A stretch of 32,298 bases of DNA from Hodarchaeum sp048939725 (GCA_048939725.1 JBHLPG010000016.1:1-32298); one strand, 5' to 3'; positions 25,377 through 32,298 are shown, counted from the stretch's first letter. Made by a program: numbers and translations. Notes: a model not told the origin generated them from the letters alone.

Positions 25377-26348
25377 ATGGCAAGTACCCCTCGAAACAAT
25401 GAGTATGATATTATAATTGTAGGTGCTGGGCCAGCAGGTATGGCTGCTGCCATCTATGGTTCACGTATGGGTTGGAAAACATTAGTACTCGAGAAAGAGG
25501 CTATAGGAGGCTTAGCAGCAGTTACTCCGATAATAGAAAATTATCCTGGTTTTTCTGAAATCACTGGTCTTGAATTCGCAGAGAAATTACGAAAACAAGC
25601 GGAAAAGTTTGGGGCTGAAATCAAAGAGCTTGTCGAGGTAACGGATATTAAGACTGAGGAAGTCCCATTTGAAGTAATAACGACATCAGGGATTTTTAAC
25701 GTAAAAGTACTCATTCTTGCTACTGGAACTTCTCATCGTCATTTAAATATCCCAGGTGAAAAAGAATATGAAGCGAAGGGTGTTTCTTATTGTGCAACAT
25801 GCGATGGGCCACTATACAAAAGTAAAAAAGTGGCTGTCGTTGGAGGAGGCAACTCTGCGGTCACAGAAGCCCTTTATCTAGATAATGTGGTTCGTGAAGT
25901 ATATTTAATCCACCGTCGAGATCAGTTACGAGCAGAACAATCATTACAGAACGAAATTCTTAATAATTCAAAAGTTAATTTCGTTTGGGATTCTGTAGTA
26001 TCGGAAATCCATGGTAGCGAAGCTGGTGGAGTTAAGAAAATTACACTGAAAAACGTAAAAACAGGAGAAGAGGACTCGCTTCGTGTCAAAGCAGTATTCA
26101 TAGCTATTGGTATTATCCCTAATAATGAGCTAGCGAAAAAAATTGGCATTGAATTGACTGAAGAGGGTTTAATCAAAGTCGATGATAAACAACGTACTAA
26201 CATTCCCCGAATTTATGCGTGTGGGGATATTACTCCTGGTCAGGGACAGATATCTGTTGCGGTAGGTGAGGGTACAACTGCTGCAATCTCTGCATTTCTT
26301 GATATGAGGGGGGGGGATTGGTATGGAGAAGAAGTCAGCAACGGTTGA
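25377..26348 (+). CDS. trxB: Thioredoxin reductase
   Basis: FAD and NAD(P)H disulfide reductase that recycles thioredoxin. The 323 aa show the FAD-binding GAGPAG (16-21), the redox pair C139-A-T-C142 in YCATCDGPLY, the nucleotide-binding GGGNSAVTEAL with HRRDQLRAE, and the C-terminal YACGDITPG of the family. ATG 25377 has a GGTGGAG site that can be masked by a hairpin. A run of nine G (26308-26316) lies near the 3' end, where the next gene's start region begins. Confidence 0.95.
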   Translation: MASTPRNNEYDIIIVGAGPAGMAAAIYGSRMGWKTLVLEKEAIGGLAAVTPIIENYPGFSEITGLEFAEKLRKQAEKFGAEIKELVEVTDIKTEEVPFEVITTSGIFNVKVLILATGTSHRHLNIPGEKEYEAKGVSYCATCDGPLYKSKKVAVVGGGNSAVTEALYLDNVVREVYLIHRRDQLRAEQSLQNEILNNSKVNFVWDSVVSEIHGSEAGGVKKITLKNVKTGEEDSLRVKAVFIAIGIIPNNELAKKIGIELTEEGLIKVDDKQRTNIPRIYACGDITPGQGQISVAVGEGTTAAISAFLDMRGGDWYGEEVSNG

Positions 26349-26869
26349 TTTATGTTTTGAGTCAGAAAAAATCGTCTAGCAGCATTGCTATCGAAAGAAT
26401 TTCAGCTAACTTTTGTGCCTCCCATGTTATAGTTACTGAACAATATGAAGAGGGTCTTCACGGACATAATTATCTTGTTGAAATTGAGATTGAGGGAAAT
26501 GTGGATACGGATGATTTACTTATTGACTTCATTTTTCTAGAAAAGCTCCTTTCCCAAGCCATTTCAAATTGGGATCATTACATATTATTGCCATCAAAGA
26601 ATAGCAAGATGATAATTAGTGAAAACGAAGATAACATCGAAATCAAATATGGAAACCGATTTTATTCCCTTCCCAAGAATGAGATAAAATTTTTGAGTTG
26701 TAGAAATGTAACCACCGAAGTCTTAGCCCGATTACTGGGCGAAAAATTAAGAGCTCTCTTATATCAAGAAGAATTTTGGAAAAGGATACAAACCATTAAG
26801 ATCACGATATGGGAAACTTCAGTTTATCGCGCTAGTTATACTATTCGATCCAATCTCTTAGGAAAGTAG
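26345..26869 (+). CDS. PTPS/QueD-family pterin or deazapurine enzyme, start disturbed
   Basis: A 6-pyruvoyl-tetrahydropterin synthase family protein (T-fold). The zinc histidines are in FCASH and GLHGHNY, and the pattern HGHNYLVEIEIEG is diagnostic. Homologs act in pterin, folate or queuosine/archaeosine synthesis. The MptE-like kinase next door favours a pterin role. TTG 26345 overlaps the trxB stop and has a GGAGAAG site about 10 bases upstream. A better-looking N terminus starts at ATG 26323 in another frame (MEKKSATVDLCFESEK) and would join this frame if the A6 run before position 26371 were one base shorter. The 3' end overlaps the convergent gene by 29 bases. Confidence 0.82.
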   Translation: MIYVLSQKKSSSSIAIERISANFCASHVIVTEQYEEGLHGHNYLVEIEIEGNVDTDDLLIDFIFLEKLLSQAISNWDHYILLPSKNSKMIISENEDNIEIKYGNRFYSLPKNEIKFLSCRNVTTEVLARLLGEKLRALLYQEEFWKRIQTIKITIWETSVYRASYTIRSNLLGK

Positions 26870-27656
26870 TAATATCAACTCTTGGGAATCCAGGGATTTG
26901 CTGTCCTTTGTTAGTAAGATTGTATCGAAGTCCATTATGTTGAGAATGAAATTCTGTGAGTAAATCAAGAGCAACCTCAAATTTCTCTAACTTCTTCTCC
27001 TTTTTCTTGTTTAACAGGGAATTAAGTGTGCTATATTCTCCAATTTGGGTTCCAAAATCAAAACCAATGAGCCCAACAAGAGGAGATTGGAAATGAAAAG
27101 TTAAAAAGATAGCTCGATCGCCATCAGTAAAGCCTCCGAAATTAAAAAGGAATTCTCCTGGCTCACACTGAGCTGTTCCCCAGACATCATTTTCATAGAT
27201 GATATTCCGATATTTTTGGAAGAATAGAGAAAGCTGTTGTTGGTTATCTCCATGAGCATGAATCAATGCTAAAGCGCCATTCTTAATCGCCCAGCTAATC
27301 GAAACTAAATCACCATCGAGATCGGTGACAACTATTGATGGAATGATTTTTTCTTGTTTGAATAACGTTGTTGCACCATCAACTGAAATTATCTGAAAGT
27401 TAAATAAAATTTTACTAGAATATGAGGCCTTGAAAAGTGTTGAAAAATCTTTTTTCAAAGAAGGGCCTGCTCCAGCAATTATTACAGGTTTATTCTGTAT
27501 TATTTTCAGTTTCAGAAGGATTTCATTTTTCTTATTAGGTGAAAATTTGGCTAAATGCGTTTCCAATAATCGCACTGCCCTCCTATCCGCCTCCGTATCA
27601 AAATCTAACTTATCCATAATTTGGAGATAGCTTTTTTTCCACTCTGGCCAAATCAT
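26841..27656 (-). CDS. mptE: MptE-like 6-hydroxymethylpterin diphosphokinase
   Basis: An archaeal DUF115-type kinase that activates 6-hydroxymethyl-7,8-dihydropterin for folate or methanopterin synthesis. Over 271 aa the visible motifs are the phosphate-binding AGAGPSLKKD, SVDGATT, IPSIVVTDLDGD (metal-binding acidic residues), HAHGDN and FNFGGFTDGDRA. These match the family closely. It converges with the PTPS-family gene and overlaps its end by 29 bases, so two steps of pterin metabolism are likely neighbours. Its start faces the 5S-like RNA gene. Confidence 0.88.
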   Translation of the reverse strand: MIWPEWKKSYLQIMDKLDFDTEADRRAVRLLETHLAKFSPNKKNEILLKLKIIQNKPVIIAGAGPSLKKDFSTLFKASYSSKILFNFQIISVDGATTLFKQEKIIPSIVVTDLDGDLVSISWAIKNGALALIHAHGDNQQQLSLFFQKYRNIIYENDVWGTAQCEPGEFLFNFGGFTDGDRAIFLTFHFQSPLVGLIGFDFGTQIGEYSTLNSLLNKKKEKKLEKFEVALDLLTEFHSQHNGLRYNLTNKGQQIPGFPRVDITTFLRDWIE

Positions 27657-27720
27657 CCTCGTTATCTCTGTTTAATTATAACCAAATTAGTCTTGAAGTA
27701 AGATCCAATGACCACAAATA

Positions 27721-27778
27721 AAATATTTAAGGACTCTTGAAAGTGCTCCTTTTGGTTTGTTTTACAAACAAGGCGCTT
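27721..27778 (+). promoter_or_regulatory. Promoter and leader hairpin of the permuted 5S RNA
   Basis: AAATATTTAA (27721-27730) is a plausible TATA box about 65 bases before the splice-stem. If so, transcription would begin near 27750. GTTTGT (27755-27760) and ACAAAC (27764-27769) form a perfect hairpin around TTT, and AAGTGC (27741-27746) can extend it by pairing with GCGCTT (27773-27778). The true transcription start decides whether this hairpin is transcribed. Confidence 0.4.
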
Positions 27779-27786
27779 ATAACTGC

Positions 27787-27931
27787 GAGGCTCTGCCGGA
27801 AGTTAAGTTAGGTTCCGTTTCGGTCTGTACTGTTGTGCGCGAGCCAACGGGAACATCGAGAAGCTGAGTATTGCTCGGCCAAAGGGCCTGGGTTACACCC
27901 GGTCTCATTCCGAACCCGGAAACAGAGTCTC
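27787..27931 (+). other. Bulge-helix-bulge-like processing stem enclosing the permuted 5S
   Basis: GAGGCUCUG (27787-27795) pairs with CAGAGUCUC (27923-27931), nine pairs with one G-U. Next to it CCGG (27796-27799) pairs with CCGG (27916-27919). Three-nt bulges AAG (27800-27802) and AAA (27920-27922) follow the 4-bp helix on each strand, the polarity of archaeal BHB splice sites. Cutting after the second nucleotide of each bulge gives exactly the 120-nt 5S as the intron-like product. The inner helix is weak, so this is a relaxed form; a GUU/AAC pairing with a 2-nt bulge is the alternative. Use by the tRNA-splicing endonuclease and RtcB ligase is inferred; neither gene is in the window. Confidence 0.75.
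27802..27921 (+). rRNA. rrf: Circularly permuted 5S rRNA (120 nt)
   Basis: All 5S elements are present in rotated order. The 3' half comes first: GUUAAG (loop B), helix II 3' strand 27808-27815, helix V 27821-27824 with 27855-27858, helix IV 27830-27835 with 27845-27850 around loop D UGCGCGAGC, and helix I 3' strand 27863-27868. A 5-nt loop UAUUG leads to helix I 5' strand 27874-27879 (six pairs), helix II 5' strand 27884-27891 (eight pairs with wobbles), helix III CCGG 27899-27902 with 27916-27919, and the 13-nt loop C containing UCAUUCCGAAC. Joining 27921 to 27802 recreates CCCGGAA-GUUAAG, the normal 5S sequence, at the usual length of 120 nt. It stands alone with no 16S or 23S in the window. 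It could be an extra copy, but no decay is visible. Confidence 0.92.
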
Positions 27932-27976
27932 CTTCTTCTTACGCCTAAGTTTCAACTCTTTTCTATTTTGATTTCA
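27932..27976 (+). terminator. Pyrimidine/T-rich terminator of the 5S transcript
   Basis: Right after the outer stem comes a cttcttctt stretch, and about 15 bases on a second T-rich stretch with runs of four T. Both suit archaeal U-tract termination. Confidence 0.45.
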
Positions 27977-28182
27977 ATGATTAATTGGTTTAAGCATTGT
28001 TTCTCATATATTTTCCTTGATTTGGGAATGTGAGGTAAATAATATATTGGTAGTTAGATTGAAGTTTAATAGACCTTTATTATGATGAAGGTCAAAATAG
28101 TAGGTTACAAGACTATTGATATAACTGCTATCAATCTCTTATTAAATATTGAAGTTTAATCTTAATTCGACGGAGACGTTAA
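27977..28182. other. AT-rich spacer before the SNM1-like gene
   Basis: No gene was seen. It holds a small hairpin (GACCTT 28072-28077 with AAGGTC 28088-28093) and two copies of TTGAAGTTTAAT (about 28059-28070 and 28149-28160), the second about 20 bases before the next gene. The meaning is unknown. Confidence 0.3.
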
Positions 28183-29094
28183 ATGGTATTCTCTCCAATA
28201 GCTCAAAGTTATTTTGACGAATTCCCATTTCATCGAAGTTCTCCACGAAAACCATCGTCAGGTTTTTTTTTCTTATCTCACGCACATTCTGACCATACAT
28301 CTGGTCTCCGATCAAGTCTCTCTGATCCTGATGTCACTATTGTATGTTCTAAAGAAACTGCAGCTGTTGTCGGGGTTCTCTATGGAATTCCCCAAGAAAA
28401 ATGTCTAGAAGTAAGATCAAATCAATCCCTAGACTTTGATAATTTCACTGTTCATGCAATAGACGCTAATCATTGCGTTGGTAGTTTATCATATATAATA
28501 GAATCAAAAGATGGATTAAAAGAAGTGTATACAGGTGATTTTAGGCTAGGAACTCCGATTTTGGACGAACTCAGCTTACTTGAAGGAGCTAGCCATCTCT
28601 GGGTAGACTATACTTACGGGAAAGATCCCATATTTAGATTTCCTTCAAGAGAGAAAATGATTTCAGAAATTATTACTTTAATACTTACAGAAGGAAACTA
28701 TCCAGCAAGAGATGTCTGGATATCATCCTATCAAATAGGGAAAGAAAAGCTCCTTAAAACAATCAGTGACGCATTGAAGGTGAAAATATGGGCACCAGAT
28801 CTTAAAGTGAAAACCTACAAAGAAATTGGAGGAGAATGGGATATTTTTACCACTGATAGAGATTCAGGGGTATTTGTTGGGAGTCGTCGAATGGTTGAAA
28901 GATTGCATGGAATAGATAAAGAATATCATGATAAGATGTCTGAAGCTCTAAGAATCTCTCCAACGGGGTGGGCCTCACGGTTATACCAAAAGCATTTAGA
29001 TGTGAATTTCTTTCCTTATTCTGATCACTGTTCATATTCTGAGGTTCATAAATTCATTGAGCTAGTTAACGCAGGAAGAATCGTAAAAATCTAA
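28183..29094 (+). CDS. SNM1/Artemis-like beta-CASP nuclease
   Basis: Metallo-beta-lactamase nuclease resembling the SNM1/Pso2 DNA-repair family (5' exonucleases acting on crosslinks and ends). The 303 aa carry the metal site H33-A-H35-S-D37-H38, the SNM1-type DANHCVGSLSYII (canonical NHCPG), VYTGDFRLG with the metal-bridging Asp, and a DRMBL-like end with FFPYSDHCSYSEVHKFIELV. It is shorter than eukaryotic SNM1 but near archaeal homologs. RNA cleavage, as in other beta-CASP proteins, is an alternative. A hairpin terminator follows, then a MutS-like gene. Confidence 0.86.
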   Translation: MVFSPIAQSYFDEFPFHRSSPRKPSSGFFFLSHAHSDHTSGLRSSLSDPDVTIVCSKETAAVVGVLYGIPQEKCLEVRSNQSLDFDNFTVHAIDANHCVGSLSYIIESKDGLKEVYTGDFRLGTPILDELSLLEGASHLWVDYTYGKDPIFRFPSREKMISEIITLILTEGNYPARDVWISSYQIGKEKLLKTISDALKVKIWAPDLKVKTYKEIGGEWDIFTTDRDSGVFVGSRRMVERLHGIDKEYHDKMSEALRISPTGWASRLYQKHLDVNFFPYSDHCSYSEVHKFIELVNAGRIVKI

Positions 29095-29112
29095 AGAAAT
29101 GCTAGCTTTTCA

Positions 29113-29134
29113 AAAAAGACAAAAAAGTCTTTTT
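29113..29134 (+). terminator. Hairpin plus T-run terminator
   Basis: AAAAAGAC (29113-29120) and GTCTTTTT (29127-29134) form an 8-bp stem around A6, ending in a T-run, 20-40 bases after the nuclease stop. Confidence 0.55.
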
Positions 29135-29176
29135 AAATTCTCCCAAATTAACAATCCAATATGAAGGGGACCTGCT

Positions 29177-31372
29177 TTGAGCGTAAATAATCTTCGAGAT
29201 ATACGGGGAATTGGCCCATCAGTGGAAGAAAAATTGAAAGCATATTTTAAAGGCGAAACAAACGCTCTCATGGCATTACGAGAATCCCGAATAGCTGAAA
29301 TATCCTCTATCGAAGGGATTGGCGAAAGATTTGCTCTGAGTATGTGTCGTAACCTTCATTTTCAGGAAACTGGGGAACAGATTCAGAATTTCTTGAAAAC
29401 AGAAGACGCAATCCTACTTTATAATAGAGTTATAGATATCATATCAAAATTTGCGAACACTGCGTATTCTAAATCAAAATTATATTTATTCTTCCCATTG
29501 CCAATTTCAGCGATAACTAAGATTAAGGACAGACAAAAGACAACCCGACGTGCCCAGAAGTTAGTATCTTTGATTAAAAAATCTCCTCATTCTTTTAAAG
29601 AGTATGATAAACTCCTCAGGAACCTTTCACCTCTCAAAGAAAATATTGATCATTTAGATACAGCATCACGAGTCGTCGCGACTGCAGATAAGCAGATTTA
29701 TGAAGAATTATCAACGAACGAGATTGGGAGATATTGTGAGGTCATTTTTATCGATGAAATTGAACAAATCTCTGGATTCATTGAAGGCTACGATGAAATT
29801 GTTTGGATCGGTTCAGATATTTTGCTTGAAGAAGGGGTCTCGAACGCAATAACTATTTCAGAGGCCCAACGTAATGATATGATTAGGATAATCCCAGAAA
29901 AAACTCTTAGTTTATTTGCTAGCAATAAAACAATTCTCGAATCAATCTCTGGAATAGCAAAACTGTTGAAGACTATTTCAACATTAGAATTAACAGTATA
30001 TATTGGGGATTTAGATCTCGATATGCTTATAGAAATGGGTAAAGAACTTTTAAATCTCGAGGAATCAGGTGAACCAACAGAACTATTCAACGAGGAATAT
30101 TCACGTCTTTTAATGGCCGATCAGAGCTTTGATAACCACTTAAGCGAAGTATTGTTATCATTAAACGAAAATCTAGAGAAAACGCTTCAAGACACTACGG
30201 TCCATTTAGAGGGTGAAAAAATACTTGCTCTTCTCAAAGGTATGGCAGAGGATGATCATGGATACTCTAGGGATAGTGGAAAGGCAGAATTACGTGAATA
30301 TCTTGATGATGAGCTATATTTAGCAGTTGAAGAGATTGTAACCAAAGCCGAGGAACAGCTCGTTACAAAATTAAATCTAAGAAGTGAAGAAACTGATTAT
30401 CTTACAGGAATTTTCCCAAGAGAACTTCAGTATCCCGTTGATCCTGTTGAAGATGTAGTTACTAGGATAAAAACCTATTTACGACAATCACGAGCTATTA
30501 AAGCATTTGAACTCAAAATTACATTAGCTAAATCTCTTAAGCGATTCGAAGACGTTGCTAAAAGTGCATTAAATTATATGTTTGAGTTGGATTTTCTTTT
30601 AATGATTGGTAAATTTGCTCGTTCTCATGATTTAGTTTTACCTCAACTTGTTGAAGGCCAGGGCACAGGGCTCCTTGTGGAAGAAAGTCGAAATCTTTTT
30701 CTAATTCAACAAGAGCGCAGGGGGCTTTTAAAAGTTGAACCAGTCTCATATGCACTAGGAGAAATTGGTAAGATTGCAGGAAGTGTTGATGGTGAACGGA
30801 TAATTCTTCTGTCAGGTGCAAATAGTGGTGGAAAGACCACATTAATTGTCACTGTCGCAGTATTAGTCATTCTTGGACAAATAGGTCTCCCAATTCCGTG
30901 TAAACGAGCTCAACTCGGAGGTTTCAATGAATTACACTATTACCGTAAAGCTTCTGGACAAATGGATGCTGGTGCTTTTGAGACCACGTTACGAACACTA
31001 TCCCAAATGATAATGAGTCCTAATTCTCGATTGGTATTAGCTGATGAAATGGAAAGTATGTCTGAGCCAGGCGCATCCGCTCGGGTGATTGGAGCCTTTT
31101 TAGATTTATTAGGACGATCATCAAACTCTGTCGGAGTTTTTGTGACCCATCTAGCGCAATTAATTGCGGAGTATACTAAGGAGAAGCTGCGCATCGATGG
31201 AATAGAAGCCAAAGGGCTGTCAAAAAATCTTGAACTTCTAGTGAATAGAACACCACTTTACTATCAATATGCAAAATCAACTCCTGAATTGATTGTAAGA
31301 AGATTGCAACAAATATCTAAAGGTGAGGAAAAAGAAATTTACTCCTATATATTAGAAAGATTTGAATCTTAA
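29177..31372 (+). CDS. MutS-like ATPase with N-terminal helix-hairpin-helix
   Basis: A 731-aa protein starting at TTG 29177. Residues 1-60 hold two helix-hairpin-helix elements (LRDIRGIGPSVEEKLKAYF and ISSIEGIGERFALSM) for DNA binding. The middle is helical core and lever, including a coiled-coil part. The C-terminal MutS-type ATPase has Walker A GANSGGKTT at 547-555, Walker B VLADEMESMSEPG around D623-E624, and FVTHLAQLI. The mismatch-recognition domain of classical MutS is absent, so this is closer to the MutS2-like or archaeal MutS-related group acting on DNA structures or recombination. No Smr nuclease domain is present. Pairing with the SNM1-like nuclease upstream suggests a repair module. 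Confidence 0.85.
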   Translation: MSVNNLRDIRGIGPSVEEKLKAYFKGETNALMALRESRIAEISSIEGIGERFALSMCRNLHFQETGEQIQNFLKTEDAILLYNRVIDIISKFANTAYSKSKLYLFFPLPISAITKIKDRQKTTRRAQKLVSLIKKSPHSFKEYDKLLRNLSPLKENIDHLDTASRVVATADKQIYEELSTNEIGRYCEVIFIDEIEQISGFIEGYDEIVWIGSDILLEEGVSNAITISEAQRNDMIRIIPEKTLSLFASNKTILESISGIAKLLKTISTLELTVYIGDLDLDMLIEMGKELLNLEESGEPTELFNEEYSRLLMADQSFDNHLSEVLLSLNENLEKTLQDTTVHLEGEKILALLKGMAEDDHGYSRDSGKAELREYLDDELYLAVEEIVTKAEEQLVTKLNLRSEETDYLTGIFPRELQYPVDPVEDVVTRIKTYLRQSRAIKAFELKITLAKSLKRFEDVAKSALNYMFELDFLLMIGKFARSHDLVLPQLVEGQGTGLLVEESRNLFLIQQERRGLLKVEPVSYALGEIGKIAGSVDGERIILLSGANSGGKTTLIVTVAVLVILGQIGLPIPCKRAQLGGFNELHYYRKASGQMDAGAFETTLRTLSQMIMSPNSRLVLADEMESMSEPGASARVIGAFLDLLGRSSNSVGVFVTHLAQLIAEYTKEKLRIDGIEAKGLSKNLELLVNRTPLYYQYAKSTPELIVRRLQQISKGEEKEIYSYILERFES

Positions 31373-31389
31373 GCATTTGAATCTTAAGC
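31360..31389 (+). repeat. 15-bp perfect tandem duplication at the MutS-like stop
   Basis: ATTTGAATCTTAAGC occurs twice in a row (31360-31374, 31375-31389). The first copy contains the stop of the MutS-like gene. The second lies at the head of the next open frame. Fifteen is a multiple of three, so frames are unchanged. Confidence 0.85.
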
Positions 31390-32298
31390 ATTCCTGAAGC
31401 TCCTCCATTTGATTTTCAAGCCGAATTAGATGCATTAGAAGAAGAACAAGAAAGTATTTCAGATGTCTCACTTCTAAGATCGTTAGAAAAGGCACAGCAG
31501 ACTCAGCTGACAGCCAATATTAATCTCGCTAAACAAAAACTAAACAATGAAAAAGTTCGGTCTATTAAAAACACTCAGAAAGCTTTTCCTAAGAAGATTT
31601 CAAAGAAAATACATAAACCTCTGCAAATTAATCAGCAATCATTGGATAATTTCACTCGTTCCAAGACGATTAATCATACAGAAGATGATATAGTAGCACT
31701 GAAAACCCTAGACCAGCGTATCACACAATTTAATCTCAGAATGAAATTCAACGAAACTTTTAAACAACCTACTCCTGATGATTTTCTTACAACATTTCAA
31801 GAACTCTATGATGAAGGAGTTTCAAAGGGAAAAACTTTTGTAAGGAACTCAGATACTGATTATTTTTATCTGGAAGATTACACAGAGTTAGCGAACGATA
31901 TTAAACTCCATTCAGTTTTATTCGATCCTAATGCTCCGAGTCGTGTTCCTATAGACCAACCATTAATCGCGCTAGTTGGGGGAGGTCCTCGGGATTTAGT
32001 AGCTCTGAAAGACAAGCTGCTGTTTTTAAAAACTGGTAGTACACTTAAGGGGGAATTTTTTTTAATAAAAGGTAAAAATTTTGGTGGAAAAAAGAGTTGG
32101 GCATACCTTCTTCAGCATTCAAACCCTAAAAGTGTAAGAGACCATTCTAAAACTTTATTTAATGGTATGACTGAACCTGTAAATGATAAAAAGATCTTTC
32201 GTAAGTTAAGAAACATAAATGGACTTTCTGACAAAAAATACAACAGTTTAAGCTTTTTTAAGTTGAAACATTCTTTTAATGATGTCGAAAGAGTAATT
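31381..32298 (+). CDS. Unknown protein, start unclear, runs off the window
   Basis: A frame of 306 codons without a stop, from just after TGA 31378-31380 to the window edge, far too long for chance in AT-rich DNA. There is no ATG, GTG or TTG for about the first 85 codons. ATT 31390 (then PEAPPFDFQAELDALEEEQ) would fit as an unusual start; otherwise TTG near 31644. The first 70 residues look like acidic, then basic coiled coil. Later parts include LIALVGGGPRDLVALKDKLL and lysine-rich stretches. I recognise no family. It could also be a 3' portion of a gene whose start was altered by the tandem duplication or by an indel, or it may be expressed by frameshift from the MutS-like gene. Confidence 0.65.
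   Translation, partial: MLSIPEAPPFDFQAELDALEEEQESISDVSLLRSLEKAQQTQLTANINLAKQKLNNEKVRSIKNTQKAFPKKISKKIHKPLQINQQSLDNFTRSKTINHTEDDIVALKTLDQRITQFNLRMKFNETFKQPTPDDFLTTFQELYDEGVSKGKTFVRNSDTDYFYLEDYTELANDIKLHSVLFDPNAPSRVPIDQPLIALVGGGPRDLVALKDKLLFLKTGSTLKGEFFLIKGKNFGGKKSWAYLLQHSNPKSVRDHSKTLFNGMTEPVNDKKIFRKLRNINGLSDKKYNSLSFFKLKHSFNDVERVI

Noticed and set aside
27787..27931. Ordinary linear 5S rRNA, or two broken 5S fragments
   Set aside because: The order of halves is reversed relative to normal 5S. Fragments are unlikely because the two halves pair fully with each other, the helix I loop is tight, and the flanks pair over nine bases.
27833..28033. A 66-codon frame across the 5S region
   Set aside because: It covers the structured 5S RNA and its terminator; the peptide has no recognisable features.
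1..32298. CRISPR arrays, insertion sequences, tRNA genes
   Set aside because: I saw no regularly spaced repeats, transposase genes, terminal inverted repeats or tRNA cloverleaf signatures. Intergenic gaps were read by eye only, so a degenerate tRNA could be missed.

Overview
This is chromosomal sequence from an AT-rich archaeon. Signs of that are the proteasome-exosome superoperon (PsmA, SBDS, Rrp4, Rrp41, Rrp42, eL43, Brix, Pcc1, prefoldin beta), hypusine-type aIF5A, a Cdc48/VAT ATPase, aEF-1beta, a class III signal-peptide pilin and an archaeal pterin pair. Roadblock and longin-like domains, a membrane-tethered winged-helix regulator and C-terminally anchored surface proteins suggest an Asgard lineage, perhaps Heimdallarchaeia-like. 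That placement is inference and no marker here proves it. TTG and GTG starts are frequent.

Layout. 1-1107 (minus): aIF5A followed by a truncated NAD kinase. 1394-8251 (plus): a long translation and RNA-turnover operon ending in a TtuA/Ncs6-type tRNA thiolase. 8269-11529 (minus): zinc ribbon, aEF-1beta, Cdc48 and a small winged-helix protein. 11683-12713 (plus): a roadblock protein and an unknown protein. 12814-14000 (minus): a pilin and a HIT protein. 14142-19433 (plus): a membrane-bound double winged-helix regulator and two diverged paralogous surface proteins. 19746-25051: a polytopic membrane protein and a convergent HerA-type ATPase, which appear to share a longin/roadblock-like domain. 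25377-27656: thioredoxin reductase, a PTPS/QueD-family protein and, convergent with it, an MptE-like pterin kinase. 28183 to the end (plus): an SNM1-like nuclease, a MutS-like ATPase and an open frame that runs off the window.

The standout is a stand-alone RNA gene near 27760-27940. It holds every hallmark of 5S rRNA in circularly permuted order. The 3' half (loop B, helix II 3' strand, helices V and IV, helix I 3' strand) comes first. A 5-nt loop then joins it to the 5' half (helix I 5' strand, helix II 5' strand, helix III, loop C). The two flanks pair in a 9-bp stem next to a 4-bp CCGG/CCGG helix with 3-nt bulges AAG and AAA, the shape and polarity of an archaeal bulge-helix-bulge (BHB) splice site. 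Cutting each bulge after its second nucleotide would release exactly 120 nt (27802-27921). Joining those ends recreates the canonical CCGGAA|GUUAAG of 5S rRNA. I infer that this archaeon makes its 5S rRNA by splicing-type excision and circularisation.

Other points are possible operator dyads before the pilin and the membrane regulator, a hairpin over the trxB ribosome binding site, a likely frameshift or indel at the start of the PTPS gene, and a 306-codon open frame at the right edge with no normal start codon.
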